Positions 9,205 through 17,492 of a stretch of DNA of 35,959 nt are shown one piece after another. The notes beneath the pieces were generated by a model that saw only the letters and a program-made list of their open reading frames with translations, was not told where the DNA came from and did not search any database. The DNA is from Desulfosarcina sp. (GTDB taxonomy: Bacteria > Desulfobacterota > Desulfobacteria > Desulfobacterales > JAFDCJ01): NCBI GenBank assembly GCA_029288035.1, contig JARFPZ010000101.1, positions 1-35,959 of the forward strand, written 5' to 3'. The position numbers were made by a program, and so were the translations under genes. How positions within the stretch are numbered: position 1 is the first letter of the stretch; every line of letters starts with the position of its first letter.

Positions 9205-9498
9205 TCAATGACTGACGGGCTCAAAAATTTCGTAAAAGGTTTTTTCTCCGATCAGAGAATCCACCTGGCCCTGAAGGTCCCTTCTTTCTTTACTTTGCAA
9301 CCATTTCTTCCAGTCGTCAGCTGTTTCCCACTTGCTCACGACCATATAGTCTTCGGGATCATCCAGGCTTCTTAATGTTTCTCCGGAAATATAGCCGGGC
9401 TGTTTTTGGGCAAGCGAACGAATTTTAGTTAGCAGCGGGAACAGCGCCTCGGGATTATTAGTCTGCCATTTGCGTTTAATGATAACTTGAATCGACAT
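9205..9498 (-). CDS. Antibiotic biosynthesis monooxygenase (ABM) domain protein
   Basis: QPGYISGETLRSLDDPEDYMVVSKWETADDWKKWLQSKER; AGGAGG just upstream of ATG at 9498. Confidence 0.85.
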   Translation of the reverse strand: MSIQVIIKRKWQTNNPEALFPLLTKIRSLAQKQPGYISGETLRSLDDPEDYMVVSKWETADDWKKWLQSKERRDLQGQVDSLIGEKTFYEIFEPVSH

Positions 9499-9539
9499 AT
9501 GGTCCTCCTTATTTCTGCTCACATTCGAAAAATTTTAAA

Positions 9540-10655
9540 CTATCCTGGTAATTCCACACCCCTCATTATATTATCTTCCAGGTATCTGATTTCATCAATG
9601 CCCGATACCGTGATCTCAGGATCGGTTTTGAGTTCCTCTGCGGAGATCTTGCCTTTGTACTCGACTTTGGACAGAATATGTTTGATGCAGTTGAGTCTGG
9701 CTTTTTTCTTGTTGTCGGAACGGATGATTGTCCATTGGGAAATGGTTCGGTTGGTTTCATTCAACATCTGGAATTTTCTGACCGTATAATCGTCCCACCT
9801 TTCCTGAGCCTCTCTATCTACCGGAGAGATTTTGTATTGTTTCAATGGATCCGTCTCTCTCGCGTTAAACCGGCGAAGCTGTTCCTCTTTTGAAACAGAG
9901 AAAAAGAACTTAAACATAATAATTCCGGTTTTTATCAGCATGGATTCCAGCAAAGGTACGTCTTTCAAAAAGCGCTTGTTTTCCTCATCCGTGCAGAAAC
10001 CCATGGTTGGTTCGACCATGGCACGATTATACCAACTGCGGTCGAAGAGCACGATTTCTCCGCCCGATGGGAGGTGCTGAACATATCGTTGGAAATACCA
10101 CTGAGTCCGTTCCCGGTCGCTGGGTTTTAGAAGTGCCACCACCCGGGCGCCGCGTGGATTCATATGTTCGATTATTCTTTTTATGGTCCCGCCCTTGCCG
10201 GCGGCATCCCGCCCCTCAAATAACATCAACACACGCTGATCGTTGGCGATGACATGTTTTTGCCATTTCAAAAGCTCTATTTGCAGCTTTTGTAACTCCT
10301 CTTCATATTCGAGGGTGAATTGTTTTACCCAAACAGCCTGTCGACCTTTCTTTTTTTTCTTATCCTTATTCCTAAAGGCGGTGTGTTCGGTTAATTTCTT
10401 CTTTAGCTTTTTGGGTTTTTTTTCGACTTTTTCACTTATTTCCTTTTTGGCCTTGGATAAAGCCTTTTCTTTAACCGCAATCGGCTTGGCTTCTTTCGGC
10501 TTTGCACCTTTTGATTTGGATTTGGATTTCTTTTCACCACTTTCACTCATTTCCTTTGTTGCCTTGGAAGAATCCTTTTCCTTAGCCGAATTCGGCTTCG
10601 TTTCTTTCGGCTTTACACTTTTGGAATTAGATTTCTTTTTAGCTTCTCTTGCCAT
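9540..10655 (-). CDS. ppk2: Polyphosphate kinase 2 family protein with Lys-rich N-terminal extension
   Basis: Walker A FEGRDAAGKGG, Walker B VLFDRSWYNRA, QWYFQRYVQHLP; AAGGAGG RBS upstream of ATG 10655. Confidence 0.93.
   Translation of the reverse strand: MAREAKKKSNSKSVKPKETKPNSAKEKDSSKATKEMSESGEKKSKSKSKGAKPKEAKPIAVKEKALSKAKKEISEKVEKKPKKLKKKLTEHTAFRNKDKKKKKGRQAVWVKQFTLEYEEELQKLQIELLKWQKHVIANDQRVLMLFEGRDAAGKGGTIKRIIEHMNPRGARVVALLKPSDRERTQWYFQRYVQHLPSGGEIVLFDRSWYNRAMVEPTMGFCTDEENKRFLKDVPLLESMLIKTGIIMFKFFFSVSKEEQLRRFNARETDPLKQYKISPVDREAQERWDDYTVRKFQMLNETNRTISQWTIIRSDNKKKARLNCIKHILSKVEYKGKISAEELKTDPEITVSGIDEIRYLEDNIMRGVELPG
10416..10625 (-). repeat. Two-copy tandem coding repeat (111-bp period) in the ppk2 N-terminal extension
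   Basis: SKSVKPKETKPNSAKEKDSSKATKEMSESGEKK aligns with SKGAKPKEAKPIAVKEKALSKAKKEISEKVEKK at 21 of 33 positions by eye. Confidence 0.75.
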
Positions 10656-10745
10656 CTTTTTCCCTCCTTTGGTTTAGTCGCTAAACGCCGTCATCGCGAC
10701 CATACGTTGTCGAGGACTGTAGACTACTTTTCTTCCATCTGGCAC

Positions 10746-10830
10746 AGATACTCGATATTGGATACATAATACTTGATTCTGGATTCTTGATGCTCGATAC
10801 TCGATCTTGGATGCTTGATTCTGGACACGG
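10746..10830. repeat. Degenerate GATACTGGAT/TGATTCTGGAT quasi-repeat (locus 1)
   Basis: Iterated TACTCGAT, TTGGATAC, CTTGATTCTGGAT; shares GGATGCTTGATWCTGGA with 33047-33063. Confidence 0.75.
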
Positions 10831-10869
10831 GGTGCTGGGTAGACCAAATAATGAGTTCTGGTCCAGGAA

Positions 10870-11850
10870 TCACGCCAGGGATTTACCATATTTTTTTAGC
10901 TGCCCTCTCATTATGATTAATTCTTTGTCTCCCGGAATTACGATTTTCGGATCCGGTGTGAAATCCAGTTTCTTGCTTCTACCCCTGTATTTGACGGCAT
11001 TGAGAATAACCTTCATGGTTTCACGTCGGGCCAAATGCTTATCGTCCGATCGGATGATATACCAGGGTGTTTTTTTTGAATGGGTTTTCTTTAACAGAGT
11101 ATATTTTTTTTCGGTAAATTCGTCCCACAAATCCTGGGCCTGCAGGTCGACCTCGGATAGTTTCCACTGCCTTAGGGGATCATTCTTTCTTCTTTCAAAA
11201 CGTCTGGCCTGTTCTTCCTTGCTTACCGAAAAATAGAGCTTGACCAGTATGGTTTTGCCATTATCTTCAAGGAAATTCTGCTCGTAAGTAATAACCTTTT
11301 TTAAAAACCGCTTGTATTGGTTCTGAGTACAAAAGCCCATCACCGGTTCAACCAGGGCACGGTTGTACCAGCTTCGGTCAAACAAAACAATCTCGCCGGC
11401 ATGGGGAAAGTGCTCGATATAGCGTTTGATATGGAGCTCTGTTTTTTGCTGCTCATTGGGTTTGCCCAGGGCGACGGTGTGATATCTTTTTTCATTCATA
11501 TAGCGTGTCACCCGTCGGATGGTCCCGCCTTTGCCGGAGGCGTCACGGCCGTCGAAAAGGATGACCATTTTTTTTCCGGTCCGCTCCAGATGACGCTGCA
11601 TTTTAATAAGTTCGGCCTGGTAAGGTTTTAATTCTTCAGAGTTGTAATATTTTTCCAGGACCGCCTGAACGATCTCTTCCTTATCCTTTTTCTTGAGGAC
11701 TCTTAAAACCTTACGAGCCTGTTTACCGGGAGTTGCACATTTGGTTTTCGACTCCACTTTCTGCACAACCTCTCTGATCTGAGCCGTTGAACCGGCCCCC
11801 CTATTTTCCAACATCTTACATTCATTTTCATTTCGTTCGGCGGATTCCAT
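10870..11850 (-). CDS. ppk2: Polyphosphate kinase 2 family protein (second copy)
   Basis: FDGRDASGKGGTIRR, VLFDRSWYNRALVEPVMGFC; GGAG RBS before ATG. Confidence 0.93.
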   Translation of the reverse strand: MESAERNENECKMLENRGAGSTAQIREVVQKVESKTKCATPGKQARKVLRVLKKKDKEEIVQAVLEKYYNSEELKPYQAELIKMQRHLERTGKKMVILFDGRDASGKGGTIRRVTRYMNEKRYHTVALGKPNEQQKTELHIKRYIEHFPHAGEIVLFDRSWYNRALVEPVMGFCTQNQYKRFLKKVITYEQNFLEDNGKTILVKLYFSVSKEEQARRFERRKNDPLRQWKLSEVDLQAQDLWDEFTEKKYTLLKKTHSKKTPWYIIRSDDKHLARRETMKVILNAVKYRGRSKKLDFTPDPKIVIPGDKELIIMRGQLKKYGKSLA

Positions 11851-11862
11851 AGCTACTCCACT

Positions 11863-12585
11863 TTAATTTAATTTTTTCCCAATTTGGAACATCTTAGTAT
11901 AAATATCCGGTAGGCGGTTTTTTTTCAGGCTTTTCACCACCTTTTTGACAGGATACGGGATCCGAAAATGCTCAACGCTTATTTTTCCTGAAGACATCTT
12001 TAGAATTGCAAAAGACGCGCGAGGATCTCCGTCAAACATGCGTCCTGCGCTGCCCGGATTGATGAAATGGACCCCATCTACGACTTTATAATACGGCACG
12101 TGGGAATGGCCCATGATATGTATTTGACAGGCAGAGTTCTTGGCCAATTTATGGAAACGAGCTTCAGGAGCATCCGGAAACAGTTCTTCATCCGGATCAT
12201 CGCAGGTTCCATGAAACACACCGATGCGAAAAGAGCCCAAGGTGAAACCTGTTTTTTCGGGTAATGACATCAGGTACTTTATATTCCCAGGAAGCAAGTT
12301 TTCAGTTGTCCAAAAGTACATGACCCGCTTTTCTTTTTTTTTCGGTTTTTTTAGTTTTTTGCCGCTCAGGATCCTTAACACCCGCCGATCCGTATTACCG
12401 AATATGCAAATGGTTTTTTTTCTCTCACGAAACCATTGGATCGTTTCATTGGGAAACGTACTGTAAACGGTAAAATCGCCTGTATTGATGACGTGATCGA
12501 ATCGGTCGGGCTTGATATAATTTTCGATCGCTTTTAAGGCCGGATAATTGGCGTGAATATCACCCAGCAACAGTATTTTCTTCAT
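11863..12585 (-). CDS. YfcE-type metallophosphoesterase
   Basis: LLGDIHANYPAL, NTGDF, FGNTDRR, HGTCDDP, MGHSHVPY, FINPGSAG. Confidence 0.9.
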   Translation of the reverse strand: MKKILLLGDIHANYPALKAIENYIKPDRFDHVINTGDFTVYSTFPNETIQWFRERKKTICIFGNTDRRVLRILSGKKLKKPKKKEKRVMYFWTTENLLPGNIKYLMSLPEKTGFTLGSFRIGVFHGTCDDPDEELFPDAPEARFHKLAKNSACQIHIMGHSHVPYYKVVDGVHFINPGSAGRMFDGDPRASFAILKMSSGKISVEHFRIPYPVKKVVKSLKKNRLPDIYTKMFQIGKKLN

Positions 12586-12589
12586 TCTT

Positions 12590-13168
12590 TCAGGAATCAG
12601 CTTTTTTGAGTATTTTTGATAACGATTGAATTTCCTGAGCTAATTCTTTATATATTTTCTTCTTGGGTTTTTTTCTTACATTTTTCAAGGTCGCACTCAA
12701 GGCATCGGCATTTTTGATGATTTTTTTGGTAACCGCCTTGGAAAGGTCTCCCCGGATTTGATTTAACTCATCGAGGCGGGTTTTGAGCGTTTTGGATCGT
12801 TTTTTAAAATCGATATATAATTCCAGATACTTCTTTTTCCCCAGGGGCTTTAAATGCTCCGTCGCGGTTTTTAATTGTTTTTTTAAAACTTTGATCTGTT
12901 TACCTAAATTCTGGCTAACCTCTTTGGTGTCCTTTATTTTAGCGGCCACGGTCTTTGTTGGGGCTGCTTTTTCAGGTCTTTCCCCATCCGATTCATTGAC
13001 AGCAGCCTTGATTAATTTTGCATAATGCTCGCCGATGGTCTCGATCCGGGCGAGTTCTTCCAGTGGCGTTTTACTAAGCTGGCTGATGGTGGTGATCCCG
13101 CAGTCGTTGAGCAATTTCATACGTGCCGCACCAATGTATTTCACCTGAGTCAGATCGTCTTTTTTCAT
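12590..13168 (-). CDS. Helix-hairpin-helix domain protein with Lys-rich coiled-coil tail
   Basis: N-term VKYIGAARMKLLNDCGITTISQLSKTPLEELARIETIGEHYAKLI (HhH); AGGAG upstream of ATG 13168. Confidence 0.75.
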   Translation of the reverse strand: MKKDDLTQVKYIGAARMKLLNDCGITTISQLSKTPLEELARIETIGEHYAKLIKAAVNESDGERPEKAAPTKTVAAKIKDTKEVSQNLGKQIKVLKKQLKTATEHLKPLGKKKYLELYIDFKKRSKTLKTRLDELNQIRGDLSKAVTKKIIKNADALSATLKNVRKKPKKKIYKELAQEIQSLSKILKKADS

Positions 13169-13484
13169 AATTTTCTCCTTTTGCAATGGCCAAGGCTCCG
13201 AGCCGGTTTACAATTGCAAATTCCTGCCAAACCTCGTTATCGATGAAGACCACTAGAGGTCTAAACCATATATAGGTTGATCGGTTCAACATTCCGGGGT
13301 AACCCCAAAGCAGCTCAGATTAGCGGGATTCTGCTTTCATGGTGTTCTTAAAGCCGTTTCACATAATGGGGCATGTCGGGTATTAGGGATTTCGATCAAT
13401 ATTGTGGGCAATGTCCATCGGTTGCAACATTTGAAATTAACCTCTGGCTGTTTTGTGCAAATTCAAGAAACTATCACCCATTTT

Positions 13485-13514
13485 TTAATACAATTGATAT
13501 TCTGAATTTGTCAA
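13485..13514 (-). promoter_or_regulatory. Sigma70-like promoter candidate TTGACA-N18-TATTAA (reverse strand)
   Basis: Direct reading; far (about 300 nt) from the HhH start codon, so the assignment is tentative. Confidence 0.3.
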
Positions 13515-13634
13515 GTTGAATCTATAGGGGCAGGCCAGGTCGGCGGGCCGCCGGCACAGCCCGCCCTCCTTCATTTCGTCATCTGTTAACTTTTGGGAAG
13601 AACCTTCTGAATCTCATAGGGGCTGTGTCTAGAT

Positions 13635-13730
13635 ATGAAGCTTCGAATGATTCTCATTGTCCTATCTCTGATGGCCTTTCTTTCAGCATGGACAGGAGAA
13701 TACCTTCTATATCCGAATGTTCGGATTTGA
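13635..13730 (+). pseudogene. N-terminal stub of a membrane sensor kinase-like protein (31 aa)
   Basis: MKLRMILIVLSLMAFLSAWTGEYLLYPNVRI* resembles the first TM segment of a sensor kinase, then stops. Confidence 0.45.
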
Positions 13731-13784
13731 AAATAAGGAAACGTTACTTTTTACAAGGTGCTGAATGTCAACCGGACAAGCCGG

Positions 13785-13882
13785 GATTGAATATTGAAGA
13801 GTGAAGATTGAATATTTGTGGATGTCGCTTCGCTCTGTCGTTTTTATGATGAAAGCATTCCTTAAATAATCAATATTCAATC
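13785..13882. repeat. Stem-loop repeat with GATGTCGCTTCGCTC core (locus 1)
   Basis: GATTGAATATTGA (13785-13797) and TCAATATTCAATC (13870-13882) are exact reverse complements flanking the core at 13821-13835. Confidence 0.8.
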
Positions 13883-13967
13883 ATCTGCCCCAATCAACCG
13901 CACTCGCAGATGAGCGCGATGACGAGTAAAAATTTTTAATTATCGATTGCTGAAAGGAGGATTGGTC

Positions 13968-14129
13968 ATGCACGAAGAAAAATCGGGACCGGCAAGGAGC
14001 ACGTCCCAATTAATCGGATTGTATTTGGGACCCGCCTTGTTTTATATCATCGGCACAGCGATATTTTCCGTTGATCCGGGTGTGTTTCCCGAATGGGCAG
14101 CGCAAATGGGAACAGGAGCGCATAATTGA
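13968..14129 (+). pseudogene. Truncated N-terminus of an anion/Na+ symporter-like protein (SLC13/DASS-like) or an orphan small membrane protein
   Basis: AAAGGAGG RBS, MHEEKSGPARSTSQLIGLYLGPALFYIIGTAIFS...* ends after one TM segment. Confidence 0.45.
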
Positions 14130-14196
14130 GATTTTCCACCGGTCTGGATTTGTTGCAAATGACCCATGACACGCACAAGACAGAAGGAAAATAAAG

Positions 14197-14358
14197 ATGA
14201 AAATTAAAATTTATCACATCATACTATTCGTAGCGGCGGTGGGTATGGTATTACCCACGTCTGTGGGGGCAGCGTCTTTGAGCCCGAAAACCATCAGAGA
14301 GACATTAATCTGTCAATCGAAAAGGTTTTCAGAGTCGGTGTGCCCTTTCAGGAATTAA
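14197..14358 (+). pseudogene. Signal-peptide stub of an exported/membrane protein, running out of frame into UspA-like sequence
   Basis: [44 protein letters not shown], then non-homologous-looking residues and a stop. Confidence 0.55.
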
Positions 14359-14510
14359 TCAGCGCCGTCGAGGATGAGGGCGCCGATCTGTTGGTCATGG
14401 GACAAAAAGGGCGCAGTGATTTAGTCGATGTTCTCTTCGGATCAACTGCCGAAAAAGTATTTCGCCGCTGCCCGGTTCCTTTACTGAGCGTACGGCCGCA
14501 AAAACAGTAA
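14274..14510 (+). pseudogene. C-terminal fragment of a universal stress protein
   Basis: Frame reads [78 protein letters not shown], a Usp C-terminus with no start region. Confidence 0.75.
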
Positions 14511-14522
14511 AATTTGGATAGT

Positions 14523-16940
14523 TTACTCGGGAGACCTTTGAGTTTCAAGATTTTGAGCTTTTTCCTTTAAAAGAAAATGATAAATCAAGTCACAATAACG
14601 ATCCAACTCCAGCATTCCTTTCCCTGATACGGCGTAGCGCCAGAAACCATAGAGCTTTGCCAGATTGATCATGCGCTGACTGTAAGATTTCCAATTAAAC
14701 TGTTCTCGAACTCTTTTAACTCCATTTCCTGATATGGTTTGCCAGTAGTTTTTATCCTTTTTGCATGTTGTCACAAAATCTTCGAGGCTTTTTGCGATCA
14801 GCTCGGGTTTGCTGGTGTTCATTAAAAACCCACTGACGCCATATTCGATGATTTCAAGCGGACCCCCGAATTTAGGCGCAAAGGTGGGGAGCCCGGAGGC
14901 CATTGCTTCGATAATCGTAAGTCCAAAGGCTTCGAATAACGCGGGTTGCACAAATATTCCTTTTTGATCGGCAACAATACGGTATACTTCGCCGGTATCG
15001 AGTTTGGTGATGCTGGGCAGCCACCGCAATTTACCATGCAGATTATAACTTTCAATGAGATCATAGGCCTTAGTGATCTCATTGCGCTCTTCAGAATCAC
15101 TGGAGTCTTCGACATGAATGGTACCGGCGGCAAAAATGAGGTTGCAGGAACGCTGAAGCATTTTGCTCATACCAAACGCCTGGATCAGGCCGGTGATGTT
15201 CTTTATCTTGTCGAATCGGGCCATGGTGAAGATGGGAAGCTTATCCGGATGGTCTAGAGTACCGTAAATGTCATCAGAATTGTCATGAAACAGCCGGTTC
15301 TGCCATTGTTGCCGTTTGGTCTGTATTCTTTTTTCTGTATGGTCATAGGGAAAATACAACTCTTCGTCGACCCCCGGCGGGATGACATTGAATTTGGGGG
15401 CAAATAGATTGACGCCATTGACAACCTGGTAGAGCTCAGGCAACGAAAAAAACTGGTATGATTCGTATTGACCCATCGTATTTTCGGTTCCGGCGATTTC
15501 TTGTAACGTACTGGTGATAATAAAATCAGACTTGTTCATCGAAAAGATATCCGCAGTATATTGAAGCGAAAAATGGTAGTCCTTTTCATTTTCCTGCCAG
15601 TGCAAATCGGAAAAGGCATACTTTGTCTTTTCAAGGGCATGCGCAATGGTGCATTGGATCACATCAAACTTGTCGGAAAGCAGGGAGGCCACCAGGTTGC
15701 CATCTGAATAGTTGCCGATAATCAGGTCCGGACGTCCCTCAAATTCACTCATCAATTCTCTGGAGGCATCCTCTGCAAAAGTTTCAAGATAAGGCCAAAT
15801 TTTAAATCGCGAAATCCAGTGTTTGATGACATTATATTGACTGTCTTTGAAAGGCACCCTTAGAATATAACTGTTAAGAGTCTGGAAAATTTCCTCTTTG
15901 CGTTGATCGCAGCTTGTGTCCTTTGCCTCGGGGATTAATCGGGTCAACACGACTATTTTGGGTTTGACATCCAATCCGGTCAGTCGAATTTCTTTTGTTA
16001 AATGCTTTTCAAGGGCCCGCACCTGATCAAGAATATAAATAACCTGACCGCCGGTGTCCGGTTTGCCCAGTGCATTGGTTTGTCCGAACCACCCATGGGG
16101 AGAAATGATGGCAATTTTTGAGATGAGGGGCATCGGCACGCGAGAGATAAAATGTTCCAAGAGGTGATCGGTGGGCTCGTTGATGAGGTCAAGCAAGGTT
16201 TGAAATGTTTCTGATATCCGTTCGACGGTGTTGCCCCAGCCAACTTCAAACCCTTCTTTTTTCATCCGGCTCTCAACGCTGGCGTATGAAGTCTCCGGGC
16301 TTTTGTGTTTCAGCCATTCCAGCATTTTTTCAAGTTTATTGTAAAATGTTTCTAAATCTTTGATCAGAGTGCCGTTGACAAGCAATTGTCGGCCCATATA
16401 CTGATGAAGCTGGATGAACTGAAACAGTTTTGTACTCCATTCATCGGGCCGGCTGAATATGTTGCTGCACATATAGCGGTTTAGAAAACGAATACCATTG
16501 CCAATGCTCCGGGTATCTCGGATCGTCGGCGAGAAATCATAAAATGGCATAAAATCTATTTTCAGTTTATGATTATCTCCCTTTTTCTTTAAAAAATAGA
16601 GATCTCTCAGGTCCAGATAGTCATTCAGCGAGATCTCTTCCATATATTCTCCATCAAGGCGAATACGGCAAAAATGGTATTTTGCGATGGCATAACGGTG
16701 CAGCATCACCAGCGTTCCATCTGCAAGAAAGAGCTCTTGGGTCTTTTTCAAAAAATTGAACATCGATGAATTCTGGCGAAACTTTTGAGTCTTATTATGC
16801 TGATCGCAGTACTGGCGGAAAAGCTGGATAATGCCGTTTCTAAGGCAGATGCCCGTCGGCTGATTTGCCACAAAGACCACAAATTCCTTGAATTCCTTGC
16901 GGTCCTTTTTATTCAGAATCTCGTCTAAAATATTTTTCAT
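14523..16940 (-). CDS. Sucrose synthase (GT4)
   Basis: SPHGWFGQTNALGKPDTGGQVIYILDQVRALE, GT4 C-terminal FVQPALFEAFGLTIIEAMASGLPTFAPKFGGPLEII, long N-terminal regulatory region, about 805 aa. Confidence 0.9.
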   Translation of the reverse strand: MKNILDEILNKKDRKEFKEFVVFVANQPTGICLRNGIIQLFRQYCDQHNKTQKFRQNSSMFNFLKKTQELFLADGTLVMLHRYAIAKYHFCRIRLDGEYMEEISLNDYLDLRDLYFLKKKGDNHKLKIDFMPFYDFSPTIRDTRSIGNGIRFLNRYMCSNIFSRPDEWSTKLFQFIQLHQYMGRQLLVNGTLIKDLETFYNKLEKMLEWLKHKSPETSYASVESRMKKEGFEVGWGNTVERISETFQTLLDLINEPTDHLLEHFISRVPMPLISKIAIISPHGWFGQTNALGKPDTGGQVIYILDQVRALEKHLTKEIRLTGLDVKPKIVVLTRLIPEAKDTSCDQRKEEIFQTLNSYILRVPFKDSQYNVIKHWISRFKIWPYLETFAEDASRELMSEFEGRPDLIIGNYSDGNLVASLLSDKFDVIQCTIAHALEKTKYAFSDLHWQENEKDYHFSLQYTADIFSMNKSDFIITSTLQEIAGTENTMGQYESYQFFSLPELYQVVNGVNLFAPKFNVIPPGVDEELYFPYDHTEKRIQTKRQQWQNRLFHDNSDDIYGTLDHPDKLPIFTMARFDKIKNITGLIQAFGMSKMLQRSCNLIFAAGTIHVEDSSDSEERNEITKAYDLIESYNLHGKLRWLPSITKLDTGEVYRIVADQKGIFVQPALFEAFGLTIIEAMASGLPTFAPKFGGPLEIIEYGVSGFLMNTSKPELIAKSLEDFVTTCKKDKNYWQTISGNGVKRVREQFNWKSYSQRMINLAKLYGFWRYAVSGKGMLELDRYCDLIYHFLLKEKAQNLETQRSPE

Positions 16941-17078
16941 GATGAATCCTTAACCCGTATGAAGCAGAAATACCAAACTACAAGCACCACCTGATCTTAA
17001 AATTGGACAAATAAATACCAGATTACAATATCCAAATATCAAATGCCAATTGTTTTGGATTTTGGTCCTTGTGATTTG

Positions 17079-17190
17079 CCCTTCGACTCGTTCGACCTTG
17101 AGGCTTTCGACAGGTTGGCTCAGGGTAGTGCGGTGTTGAGTCCTTCGACTTTGCTCAGGACCGTAAGCCTGTCAATCGGCTTGTCGAACC
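17079..17190. repeat. CTTCGAC...GCTCAGG / TTGTCGAA intergenic repeat
   Basis: CTTCGACTCGTTCGACC, TTTCGACAGGTTGGCTCAGG, CCTTCGACTTTGCTCAGGACCG, CGGCTTGTCGAA. Confidence 0.65.
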
Positions 17191-17216
17191 ATTTCTTATT
17201 TGTTGTTTAAAGATTT

Positions 17217-17370
17217 TGGGCACACAGATTTTCACAGATAACCGCAGATTAGTACAAACCGTCTGGCGGTGGAACCATGTCTAGCCATACGTAGCTGCCT
17301 GCTTGCTATGTGTGATTTCTCGCCCAAGGCGAAACAAACTTTCTTTTTAATCCGTGTTCATCTGCGTCCT
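17217..17370. repeat. CACAGATTTTCACAGATAACCGCAGATTA ... TTAATCCGTGTTCATCTGCGT intergenic inverted quasi-repeat
   Basis: Degenerate inverted pair read directly from the sequence. Confidence 0.55.
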
Positions 17371-17492
17371 AATTGTCCTTTATTTTGAAACATGAAGTTT
17401 CCAATTATTTTACAAATATGGGATAAGTCCATATATACGACCACTTAACCAATCAAGTAATCAACCAATCAACGATATCTGCAGATAAGGGC

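Noticed and set aside
10243-10677. Plus-strand 144-aa ORF antisense to ppk2
   Set aside because: Phe/Leu/Ser-rich mirror of the Lys-rich repeat on the coding strand; composition artefact.
10746-10830. CRISPR array
   Set aside because: Units are short (about 10 nt), degenerate and without unique spacers or cas genes.
10674-10889. 71-aa ORF with repeated YRASRIQNQ-like residues
   Set aside because: Translation of the GATACTGGAT quasi-repeat, not a protein gene.
13542-13565. GGCGGGC...GCCCGCC hairpin as a rho-independent terminator
   Set aside because: 7-bp GC stem is present but there is no U-tract on either strand; could be a fragment of another repeat.
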